A stretch of DNA of 64,000 bases from Sipunculus nudus (taxonomy: Eukaryota > Annelida > Sipuncula > Golfingiida > Sipunculidae), in the NCBI GenBank assembly GCA_026874595.1, contig CM049322.1, positions 1,535,900-1,599,899 on the forward strand, given 5' to 3'. Positions 1-11,600 of the stretch are shown one piece after another. Below the pieces are notes generated by a model. It worked only from the letters and a program-made list of their open reading frames with translations. It was not told the DNA's origin and did no database searches. A program made the translations under genes and the position numbers. The first letter of the stretch is position 1. Each line of letters opens with the position of its first letter.

Positions 1-1099
1 TAGTTCCTTTGTTTACACCTTGCTTACGCTTTGCTTATGCTTTGCTTATGGTGAAAACACCAAAGAACTCAAGCATTTTTCTGCAAATACAGACAAGTAT
101 GAACCATAGGGACACAGCCTGGTTCCCTGGCTACACAGTAGTGCCTGTTAGTCATCATGAATCTAAAAATAAAGGGTCAAACCGTTCTATCTAAATCAGA
201 AATAGATAATACTATAAATTTCAAAAAAGTGATAATATCGGGATTAGATACCCATTTTTCTTTTTTACCTGAATTGATCAACAGTTATGTTCCAAATTCG
301 ACATAAATAGACTCTTGGAGAGCCTAATATTATATTTTATCTTCAGAATATGGTTGCAAATCGCCTTTATGGAGACATAATTCCTTTGCTTACATTTTGC
401 TTACGCTTTGCTTATGCTTTGCTTACGAAGAAAACACCACCGATTTTAAGCATTTTTCTACAAATACTCACAAATACTACCCATAGGGACACTGACTGGT
501 TCACTGGCTACACGAAAATACCTGTTAGTGTTCAGTACTCTAAATATTAGGGATCAAATCGTACAATCAAAATCAGAAATAGCTATTACTTCTCAATTCT
601 AAAAGTGATATAATCTAATTTAGGGACCCATTTTTCTCTTTTAACCTCAATATTCAAAAGTTTTTATACCATATTCGACATAAATAGACTGCTGGGAAGT
701 CTAACATTATATTATTTCTTCGGAAAATGGTCGAAAAACGCATTTATGGAGAAATAGTTCCTTTGCTTACACTTTGCTTACGCTTTGCTTATGCTTTTCT
801 TACGGTGAAAACACCAAAGATCTCAAGCAATTTTTTTGAAATACAGACAAGTATGAACCATAGGGACACAGCCTGGTTCCCTGGCTACACAATAGTGCCT
901 GTAAGTCATCATGAATCTAAAAATTAAGGGTCAAACCGTTCTAACTAAATCAGAAATAGATAATACTATTAATTTCAAAAAGTGATAATATCGAGTTTAG
1001 GGAGCCATTTTTCTTTTTTACCTGAAGTGATCAACAGTTATGTTCCTTCGACATAGATAGACTCTTGGAGAGCCTAATATTATATTATATCTGCAGAAT

Positions 1100-1477
1100 A
1101 TGGTTGCAAATCGCCTTTATGGAGACATAGTTCCGTTGCTTACATTTTGCTTACGCTTTGCTTATGCTTTGCTTACGAAGAAAACACCACCGATTTTAAG
1201 CATTATTCTACAAATACTCACAAATACTACCCATAGGGACACAGATTGGTTCACTGGCTACATAATAATACCTGTTAGTGGTCAGTACTCTAAATATTAG
1301 GGGTCAAATCGTACAATCAAAATCAGAAATAGCTATTACTTCTCAATTCTAAAAGTGATATAATCTAATTTAGGGACCCATTTTTCTCTTTTAACCTCAA
1401 TAATCAAAAGTTTTTTTTACCATATTCGACATAAATAGACTGCTGGGAAGTCTAACATTATATTATTTCTTCGGAAA
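1100..1477 (+). repeat. Reference class A monomer
   Basis: This is a typical A monomer, bounded by its own ATGGTTGC start and the next B start. Diagnostic A sequences are GAAGAAAACACCACC in the middle, GGTCAGTACTCTAAATATTA about 180-200 bp in, and a tail with CTCAATTCTAAAAGTG and a T-rich run before ACCATATTCGACATA. A variants seen elsewhere include A1 (CCACCGATTTTAAGCATTATT), A2 (CCACAGAATTTAAACATTTC), A3 (ends TGTTCAGTACTC), A4 (GGAGACACAGTTCC) and A6 (CCCTTAGGGAC, with the local stop mutated). The tail T-run also varies between copies (six to eight T, GTTTTGTTACC, or GTTTTTATACC) and helps to tell variants apart. Confidence 0.95.
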
Positions 1478-1492
1478 ATGGTCGGAAAACGC
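1471..1492 (+). repeat. Pair of 11-bp direct repeats at the B monomer boundary (representative)
   Basis: TCGGAAAATGG is followed immediately by TCGGAAAACGC, so the motif TCGGAAAA recurs at 11-bp spacing across the start of class B monomers. Class A has the degenerate counterpart TCAGAATATGGTTGCAAATC at this place. The 11-bp spacing matches the subrepeat period further inside the monomer. Present in most B copies; the B4 and B3 variants alter one base. Confidence 0.8.
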
Positions 1493-1854
1493 ATTTATGG
1501 AGACATAGTTCCTTTGCTTACACTTTGCTTACGCTTTGCTTATGCTTTGCTTACGGTGAAAACACCAAAGAACTCAAGCATTTTTCTGCAAATACAGACA
1601 AGTATGAACCATACGGACACAGCCTGGTTCCGTGGCTACACAATAGTGCCTGTTAGTCATCATGATTCTAAAAATTAAGGGTCAAACCGTTCCATCTAAA
1701 TCAGAAATAGATAATACTATAAATTTCAAAAAAGTGATAATATCGGGATTAGATACCCATTTTTCTTTTTTACCTGAATTGATCAACAGTTATGTTCCAA
1801 ATTCGACATAAATAGACTCTTGGAGAGCCTAATATTATATTTTATCTTCAGAAT
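1478..1854 (+). repeat. Reference class B monomer
   Basis: This is a typical B monomer. Diagnostic B sequences are GGTGAAAACACCAAAGAACT in the middle, GACAAGTATGAACCATA, GTCATCATGAATCTAAAAAT, and a tail with TACCTGAATTGATCAACAGT and ACTCTTGGAGAGCC. B variants used as markers below are B1 (CCTTTGTTTACACCTTGC), B2 (ordinary), B3 (GGAGAAATAGTTCC with TTTTTTTGAAAT), B4 (CTTAAGCTTTGC, a HindIII-type hexamer), B5 (CCTTTGCATACAC) and B6 (TTTTTTTTAAATACAGAC). Over the first 204 bp, A and B align without indels and differ at about 32 positions. Confidence 0.95.
1512..1555 (+). repeat. Four tandem 11-bp subrepeats inside the monomer (representative)
   Basis: Four consecutive 11-bp units read CTTTGCTTACA, CTTTGCTTACG, CTTTGCTTATG and CTTTGCTTACG. 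The same four units sit at the same place in almost every monomer of both classes, with the first one or two units slightly altered in A, B1 and B5. One unit is about one DNA helical turn. The block may be a fossil of the original short repeat or may mark a bound or bent site. That interpretation is inference. Confidence 0.9.
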
Positions 1855-2230
1855 ATGGTTGCAAATCGCCTTTATGGAGACATAGTTCCGTTGCTTACAT
1901 TTTGCTTACGCTTTGCTTATGCTTTGCTTACGAAGAAAACACCACAGAATTTAAACATTTCTCTACAAATACTCACAAATACTACCCATAGGGACACTGA
2001 CTGGTTCACTGGCTACACGATTATACCTGTTGGTGGACAGTACTCTAAATATTAGGGGTCAAATCGTATAATCAAAATCAGAAATAGCTATTACTTCTCA
2101 ATTCTAAAAGTGATATAATCTAGTTTAGGGACCCATTTTTCTCTTTTAACCTCAATAATCAAAAGTTTTTTACCATATTCGACATAAATAGACTGCTGGG
2201 AAGTCTAACATTATATAATTTCTTCGGAAA

Positions 2231-5200
2231 ATGGTCGGAAAACGCATTTATGGAGACATAGTTCCTTTGTTTACACCTTGCTTACGCTTTGCTTATGCTT
2301 TGCTTATGGTGAAAACACCAAAGAACTCAAGCATTTTTCTGCAAATACAGACAAGTATGAACCATAGGGACACAGCCTGGTTCCCTGGCTACACAATAGT
2401 GCCTGTTAGTCATCATGATTCTAAAAATAAAGGGTCAAACCGTTCTATCTAAATCAGAAAAAGATAATACTATAAATTTAAAAAAAGTGATAATATCGGG
2501 ATTAGATACCCATTTTTCTTTTTTACCTGAATTGATCAACAGTTATGTTCCAAATTCGACATAAATAGACTCTTGGAGAGCCTAATATTATATTTTATCT
2601 TCAGAATATGGTTGCAAATCGCCTTTATGGAGACATAGTTCCTTTGCTTACATTTTGCTTACGCTTTGCTTATGCTTTGCTTACGAAGAAAACACCACCG
2701 ATTTTAAGCATTATTCTACAAATACTCACAAATACTACCCATAGGGACACAGACTGGTTCACTGGCTACATAATAATACCTGTTAGTGGTCAGTACTCTA
2801 AATATTAGGGGTCAAATCGTACAATCAAAATCAGAAATAGCTATTACTTCTCCATTTCTAAAAGTGATATAATCTAATTTAGGGACCCATTTTTCTCTTT
2901 TAACCTCAATAATCAAAAGTTTTGTTACCATATTCGACATAAATAGACTGCTGGGAAGTCTAACATTATATTATTTCTTCGGAAAATGGTCGGAAAACGC
3001 ATTTATGGAGACATAGTTCCTTTGCTTACACTTTGCTTACGCTTTGCTTATGCTTTGCTTACGGTGAAAACACCAAAGAACTCAAGCATTTTTCTGCAAA
3101 TACAGACAAGTATGAACCATAGGGACACAGCCTGGTTCCGTGGCTACACAATAGTGCCTGTTAGTCATCATGAATCTAAAAATTAAGGGTCAAACCGTTA
3201 CATCTAAATCAGAAATAGATAATACTATAAATTTCAAAAAAGTGATAATATCGGGATTAGATACCCATTTTTCTTTTTTACCTGAATTGATCAACAGTTA
3301 TGTTCCAAATTCGACATAAATAGACTCTTGGAGAGCCTAATATTATATTTTATCTTCAGAATATGGTTGCAAATCGCCTTTATGGAGACATAGTTCCGTT
3401 GCTTACATTTTGCTTACGCTTTGCTTATGCTTTGCTTACGAAGAAAACACCACAGAATTTAAACATTTCTCTACAAATACTCACAAATACTACCCATAGG
3501 GACACTGACTGGTTCACTGGCTACACGATTATACCTGTTGGTGGACAGTACTCTAAATATTAGGGGTCAAATCGTACAATCAAAATCAGAAATAGCTATT
3601 ACTTCTCAATTCTAAAAGTGATATAATCTAGTTTAGGGACCCATTTTTCTCTTTTAACCTCAATAATCAAAAGTTTTTTTACCATATTCGACATAAATAG
3701 ACTGCTGGGAAGTCTAACATTATATAATTTCTTCGGAAAATGGTCGGAAAACGCATTTATGGAGACATAGTTCCTTTGTTTACACCTTGCTTACGCTTTG
3801 CTTATGCTTTGCTTATGGTGAAAACACCAAAGAACTCAAGCATTTTTCTGCAAATACAGACAAGTATGAACCATAGGGACACAGCCTGGTTCCCTGGCTA
3901 CACAATAGTGCCTGTTAGTCATCATGAATCTAAAAATAAAGGGTCAAACCGTTCTATCTAAATCAGAAATAGATAATACTATAAATTTAAAAAAAGTGAT
4001 AATATCGGGATTAGATACCCATTTTTCTTTTTTACCTGAATTGATCAACAGTTATGTTCCAAATTCGACATAAATAGACTCTTGGAGAGCCTAATATTAT
4101 ATTTTATCTTCAGAATATGGTTGCAAATCGCCTTTATGGAGACATAGTTCCTTTGCTTACATTTTGCTTACGCTTTGCTTATGCTTTGCTTACGAAGAAA
4201 ACACCACAGATTTTAAGCATTTTTCTACAAATACTCACAAATACTACCCATAGGGACACTGACTGGTTCACTGGCTACACGAAAATACCTGTTAGTGTTC
4301 AGTACTCTAAATATTAGGGATCATATCGTACAATCAAAATCAGAAATAGCTATTACTTCTCAATTCTAAAAGTGATATAATCTAATTTAGGGACCCATTT
4401 TTCTCTTTTAACCTCAATAATCAAAAGTTTTTATACCATATTCGACATAAATAGACTGCTGGGAAGTCTAACATTATATTATTTCTTCGGAAAATGGTCG
4501 GAAAACGCATTTATGGAGAAATAGTTCCTTTGCTTACACTTTGCTTACGCTTTGCTTATGCTTTTCTTACGGTGAAAACACCAAAGAACTCAAGCAATTT
4601 TTTTGAAATACAGACAAGTATGAACCATAGGGACACAGCCTGGTTCCCTGGCTACACAATAGTGCCTGTAAGTCATCACGAATCTAAAAATTAAGGGTCA
4701 AACCGTTCTAACTAAATCAGAAATAGATAATACTATTAATTTCAAAAAGTGATAATATCGAGTTTAGGGAGCCATTTTTCTTTTTTACCTGAAGTGATCA
4801 ACAGTTATGTTCCTTCGACATAGATAGACTCTTGGAGAGCCTAATATTATATTATATCTGCAGAATATGGTTGCAAATCGCCTTTATGGAGACATAGTTC
4901 CGTTGCTTACATTTTGCTTACGCTTTGCTTATGCTTTGCTTACGAAGAAAACACCACCGATTTTAAGCATTATTCTACAAATACTCACAAATACTACCCA
5001 TAGGGACACAGATTGGTTCACTGGCTACATAATAATACCTGTTAGTGGTCAGTACTCTAAATATTAGGGGTCAAATCGTACAATCAAAATCAGAAATAGC
5101 TATTACTTCTCAATTCTAAAAGTGATATAATCTAATTTAGGGACCCATTTTTCTCTTTTAACCTCAATAATCAAAAGTTTTTTTACCATATTCGACATAA

Positions 5201-8200
5201 ATAGACTGCTGGGAAGTCTAACATTATATTATTTCTTCGGAAAATGGTCGGAAAACGCATTTATGGAGACATAGTTCCTTTGCTTACACTTTGCTTACGC
5301 TTTGCTTATGCTTTGCTTACGGTGAAAACACCAAAGAACTCAAGCATTTTTCTGCAAATAAAGACAAGTATGAACCATACGGACACAGCCTGGTTCCATG
5401 GCTACACAATAGTGCCTGTTAGTCATCATGAATCTAAAAATTAAGGGTCAAACCGTTCCATCTAAATCAGAAATAGATAATACTATAAATTTAAAAAAAG
5501 TGATAATATCGGGATTAGATACCCATTTTTCTTTTTTACCTGAATTGATCAACAGTTATGTTCCAAATTCGACATAAATAGACTCTTGGAGAGCCTAATA
5601 TTATATTTTATCTTCAGAATATGGTTGCAAATCGCCTTTATGGAGACATAGTTCCGTTGCTTACATTTTGCTTACGCTTTGCTTATGCTTTGCTTACGAA
5701 GAAAACACCACAGAATTTAAACATTTCTCTACAAATACTCACAAATACTACCCATAGGGACACTGACTGGTTCACTGGCTACACGATTATACCTGTTGGT
5801 GGACAGTACTCTAAATATTAGGGGTCAAATCGTATAATCAAAATCAGAAATAGCTATTACTTCTCAATTCTAAAAGTGATATAATCTAGTTTAGGGACCC
5901 ATTTTTCTCTTTTAACCTCAATAATCAAAAGTTTTTTACCATATTCGACATAAATAGACTGCTGGGAAGTCTAACATTATATAATTTCTTCGGAAAATGG
6001 TCGGAAAACGCATTTATGGAGACATAGTTCCTTTGTTTACACCTTGCTTACGCTTTGCTTATGCTTTGCTTATGGTGAAAACACCAAAGAACTCAAGCAT
6101 TTTTCTGCAAATACAGACAAGTAATGAACCATAGGGACACAGCCTGGTTCCCTGGCTACACAATAGTGCCTGTTAGTCATCATGATTCTAAAAATAAAGG
6201 GTCAAACCGTTCTATCTAAATCAGAAATAGATAATACTATTAATTTCAAAAAGTGATAATATCGAGTTTTAGATACCCATTTTTCTTTTTTACCTGAATT
6301 GATTAACAGTTATGTTCCTTCGACATAGATAGACTCTTGGAGAGCCTAATATTATATTATACCTTCAGAATATGGTTGCAAATCTCCTTTATGGAGACAT
6401 AGTTCCTTTGCTTACATTTTGCTTACGCTTTGCTTATGCTTTGCTTACGAAGAAAACACCACCGATTTTAAGCATTATTCTACAAATACTCACAAATACT
6501 ACCCATAGGAACACAGACTGGTTCACTGGCTACATAATAATACCTGTTAGTGGTCAGTACTCTAAATATTAGGGGTCAAATCGTACAATCAAAATCAGAA
6601 ATAGCTATTACTTCTCCATTTCTAAAAGTGATATAATCTAATTTAGGGACCCATTTTTCTCTTTTAACCTCAATAATCAAAAGTTTTGTTACCATATTCG
6701 ACATAAATAGACTGCTGGGAAGTCTAACATTATATTATTTCTTCGGAAAATGGTCGGAAAACGCATTTATGGAGACATAGTTCCTTTGCTTACACTTTGC
6801 TTACGCTTTGCTTATGCTTTGCTTACGGTGAAAACACCAAAGAACTCAAGCATTTTTCTGCAAATACAGACAAGTATGAACCATAGGGACACAGCCTGGT
6901 TCCCTGGCTACACAATAGTGCCTGTTAGTCATCATGAATCTAAAAATTAAGGGTCAAACCGTTCCATCTAAATCAGAAATTGATAATACTATAAATTTAA
7001 AAAAAGTGATAATATCGGGATTAGGGACCCATTCTTCTTTTTTACCTGAATTGATCAACAGTTATGTTCCAAATTCGACATAGATAGACTCTTGGAGAGC
7101 CTAATAATATATTATATCTTCAGAATATGGTTGCAAATCGCCTTTATGGAGACATAGTTCCTTTGCTTACATTTTGCTTACGCTTTGCTTATGCTTTGCT
7201 TACGAAGAAAACACCAAAGAACTCAAGCATTTTTCTGCAAATACAGACAAGTATGAACCATAGGGACACAGCCTGGTTCCCTGGCTACACAATAGTGCCT
7301 GTTAGTCATCATGATTCTAAAAATAAAGGGTCAAACCGTTCTATCTAAATCAGAAATAGATAATACTATTAATTTCAAAAAGTGATAATATCGAGTTTTA
7401 GATACCCATTTTTCTTTTTTACCTGAATTGATTAACAGTTATGTTCCTTCGACATAGATAGACTCTTGGAGAGCCTAATATTATATTATACCTTCAGAAT
7501 ATGGTTGCAAATCTCCTTTATGGAGACATAGTTCCTTTGCTTACATTTTGCTTACGCTTTGCTTATGCTTTGCTTACGAAGAAAACACCACCGATTTTAA
7601 GCATTATTCTACAAATACTCACAAATACTACCCATAGGAACACAGACTGGTTCACTGGCTACATAATAATACCTGTTAGTGGTCAGTACTCTAAATATTA
7701 GGGGTCAAATCGTACAATCAAAATCAGAAATAGCTATTACTTCTCCATTTCTAAAAGTGATATAATCTAATTTAGGGACCCATTTTTCTCTTTTAACCTC
7801 AATAATCAAAAGTTTTGTTACCATATTCGACATAAATAGACTGCTGGGAAGTCTAACATTATATTATTTCTTCGGAAAATGGTCGGAAAACGCATTTATG
7901 GAGACATAGTTCCTTTGCTTACACTTTGCTTACGCTTTGCTTATGCTTTGCTTACGGTGAAAACACCAAAGAACTCAAGCATTTTTCTGCAAATACAGAC
8001 AAGTATGAACCATAGGGACACAGCCTGGTTCCCTGGCTACACAATAGTGCCTGTTAGTCATCATGATTCTAAAAATAAAGGGTCAAACCGTTCTATCTAA
8101 ATCAGAAATAGATAATACTATTAATTTCAAAAAGTGATAATATCGAGTTTTAGATACCCATTTTTCTTTTTTACCTGAATTGATTAACAGTTATGTTCCT

Positions 8201-8628
8201 TCGACATAGATAGACTCTTGGAGAGCCTAATATTATATTAAACCTTCAGAATATGGTTGCAAATCTCCTTTATGGAGACATAGTTCCTTTGCTTACATTT
8301 TGCTTACGCTTTGCTTATGCTTTGCTTACGAAGAAAACACCACAGAATTTAAACATTTCTCTACAAATACTCACAAATACTACCCATAGGGACACTGACT
8401 GGTTCACTGGCTACACGATTATACCTGTTGGTGGACAGTACTCTAAATATTAGGGGTCAAATCGTATAATCAAAATCAGAAATAGCTATTACTTCTCAAT
8501 TCTAAAAGTGATATAATCTAGTTTAGGGACCCATTTTTCTCTTTTAACCTCAATAATCAAAAGTTTTTTACCATATTCGACATAAATAGACTGCTGGGAA
8601 GTCTAACATTATATAATTTCTTCGGAAA
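2231..8628 (+). repeat. 17-monomer block, copy 1 (6,398 bp)
   Basis: Monomer starts are 2231 (B1), 2608, 2986, 3363, 3740 (B1), 4117 (A3-like), 4494 (B3), 4867, 5244, 5621, 5997 (B1 with one extra A near 6123), 6372, 6750, 7127 (A/B hybrid), 7501, 7879 and 8253. The block is repeated at an offset of 6,397-6,398 bp. Close identity between the two copies runs from about 1890 to 8060. The odd number of monomers is explained by the hybrid, which replaces one A and one B. The last two monomers (7879 and 8253) are themselves mosaics. Confidence 0.9.
7127..7500 (+). repeat. A/B hybrid monomer, copy 1
   Basis: The first ~80 bp are class A (ATGGTTGCAAATCGCC to CTTACGAAG) and the rest is class B (AAAGAACTCAAGC onward, with the B tail). 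The switch lies within the shared run GAAAACACCA at 7207-7216. The preceding monomer (6750) is B and the following one (7501) is A, so this single monomer stands in for an A plus a B. It is the product expected from unequal exchange between misaligned A and B monomers. Confidence 0.93.
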
Positions 8629-11600
8629 ATGGTCGGAAAACGCATTTATGGAGACATAGTTCCTTTGTTTACACCTTGCTTACGCTTTGCTTATGCTTTG
8701 CTTATGGTGAAAACACCAAAGAACTCAAGCATTTTTCTGCAAATACAGACAAGTATGAACCATAGGGACACAGCCTGGTTCCCTGGCTACACAATAGTGC
8801 CTGTTAGTCATCATGATTCTAAAAATAAAGGGTCAAACCGTTCTATCTAAATCAGAAAAAGATAATACTATAAATTTAAAAAAAGTGATAATATCGGGAT
8901 TAGATACCCATTTTTCTTTTTTACCTGAATTGATCAACAGTTATGTTCCAAATTCGACATAAATAGACTCTTGGAGAGCCTAATATTATATTTTATCTTC
9001 AGAATATGGTTGCAAATCGCCTTTATGGAGACATAGTTCCTTTGCTTACATTTTGCTTACGCTTTGCTTATGCTTTGCTTACGAAGAAAACACCACCGAT
9101 TTTAAGCATTATTCTACAAATACTCACAAATACTACCCATAGGGACACAGACTGGTTCACTGGCTACATAATAATACCTGTTAGTGGTCAGTACTCTAAA
9201 TATTAGGGGTCAAATCGTACAATCAAAATCAGAAATAGCTATTACTTCTCCATTTCTAAAAGTGATATAATCTAATTTAGGGACCCATTTTTCTCTTTTA
9301 ACCTCAATAATCAAAAGTTTTGTTACCATATTCGACATAAATAGACTGCTGGGAAGTCTAACATTATATTATTTCTTCGGAAAATGGTCGGAAAACGCAT
9401 TTATGGAGACATAGTTCCTTTGCTTACACTTTGCTTACGCTTTGCTTATGCTTTGCTTACGGTGAAAACACCAAAGAACTCAAGCATTTTTCTGCAAATA
9501 CAGACAAGTATGAACCATAGGGACACAGCCTGGTTCCGTGGCTACACAATAGTGCCTGTTAGTCATCATGAATCTAAAAATTAAGGGTCAAACCGTTACA
9601 TCTAAATCAGAAATAGATAATACTATAAATTTCAAAAAAGTGATAATATCGGGATTAGATACCCATTTTTCTTTTTTACCTGAATTGATCAACAGTTATG
9701 TTCCAAATTCGACATAAATAGACTCTTGGAGAGCCTAATATTATATTTTATCTTCAGAATATGGTTGCAAATCGCCTTTATGGAGACATAGTTCCGTTGC
9801 TTACATTTTGCTTACGCTTTGCTTATGCTTTGCTTACGAAGAAAACACCACAGAATTTAAACATTTCTCTACAAATACTCACAAATACTACCCATAGGGA
9901 CACTGACTGGTTCACTGGCTACACGATTATACCTGTTGGTGGACAGTACTCTAAATATTAGGGGTCAAATCGTACAATCAAAATCAGAAATAGCTATTAC
10001 TTCTCAATTCTAAAAGTGATATAATCTAGTTTAGGGACCCATTTTTCTCTTTTAACCTCAATAATCAAAAGTTTTTTTACCATATTCGACATAAATAGAC
10101 TGCTGGGAAGTCTAACATTATATAATTTCTTCGGAAAATGGTCGGAAAACGCATTTATGGAGACATAGTTCCTTTGTTTACACCTTGCTTACGCTTTGCT
10201 TATGCTTTGCTTATGGTGAAAACACCAAAGAACTCAAGCATTTTTCTGCAAATACAGACAAGTATGAACCATAGGGACACAGCCTGGTTCCCTGGCTACA
10301 CAATAGTGCCTGTTAGTCATCATGAATCTAAAAATAAAGGGTCAAACCGTTCTATCTAAATCAGAAATAGATAATACTATAAATTTAAAAAAAGTGATAA
10401 TATCGGGATTAGATACCCATTTTTCTTTTTTACCTGAATTGATCAACAGTTATGTTCCAAATTCGACATAAATAGACTCTTGGAGAGCCTAATATTATAT
10501 TTTATCTTCAGAATATGGTTGCAAATCGCCTTTATGGAGACATAGTTCCTTTGCTTACATTTTGCTTACGCTTTGCTTATGCTTTGCTTACGAAGAAAAC
10601 ACCACAGATTTTAAGCATTTTTCTACAAATACTCACAAATACTACCCATAGGGACACTGACTGGTTCACTGGCTACACGAAAATACCTGTTAGTGTTCAG
10701 TACTCTAAATATTAGGGATCATATCGTACAATCAAAATCAGAAATAGCTATTACTTCTCAATTCTAAAAGTGATATAATCTAATTTAGGGACCCATTTTT
10801 CTCTTTTAACCTCAATAATCAAAAGTTTTTATACCATATTCGACATAAATAGACTGCTGGGAAGTCTAACATTATATTATTTCTTCGGAAAATGGTCGGA
10901 AAACGCATTTATGGAGAAATAGTTCCTTTGCTTACACTTTGCTTACGCTTTGCTTATGCTTTTCTTACGGTGAAAACACCAAAGAACTCAAGCAATTTTT
11001 TTGAAATACAGACAAGTATGAACCATAGGGACACAGCCTGGTTCCCTGGCTACACAATAGTGCCTGTAAGTCATCACGAATCTAAAAATTAAGGGTCAAA
11101 CCGTTCTAACTAAATCAGAAATAGATAATACTATTAATTTCAAAAAGTGATAATATCGAGTTTAGGGAGCCATTTTTCTTTTTTACCTGAAGTGATCAAC
11201 AGTTATGTTCCTTCGACATAGATAGACTCTTGGAGAGCCTAATATTATATTATATCTGCAGAATATGGTTGCAAATCGCCTTTATGGAGACATAGTTCCG
11301 TTGCTTACATTTTGCTTACGCTTTGCTTATGCTTTGCTTACGAAGAAAACACCACCGATTTTAAGCATTATTCTACAAATACTCACAAATACTACCCATA
11401 GGGACACAGATTGGTTCACTGGCTACATAATAATACCTGTTAGTGGTCAGTACTCTAAATATTAGGGGTCAAATCGTACAATCAAAATCAGAAATAGCTA
11501 TTACTTCTCAATTCTAAAAGTGATATAATCTAATTTAGGGACCCATTTTTCTCTTTTAACCTCAATAATCAAAAGTTTTTTTACCATATTCGACATAAAT

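Larger units (their letters stand above)
1..2230 (+). repeat. Partial block matching the start of the 20-mer unit
   Basis: The order is B1 (its first ~27 bases lie outside the window), A3, B3, A1, B2, A2. It matches 33866 onward at a constant offset of 33,865 bp, and also 26315 onward. Agreement continues to about 2590, after which the left copy turns into the 17-mer block while the right copy goes on to B4-A6-B6. The window therefore opens inside an earlier copy of the same kind of large unit. Confidence 0.85.
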
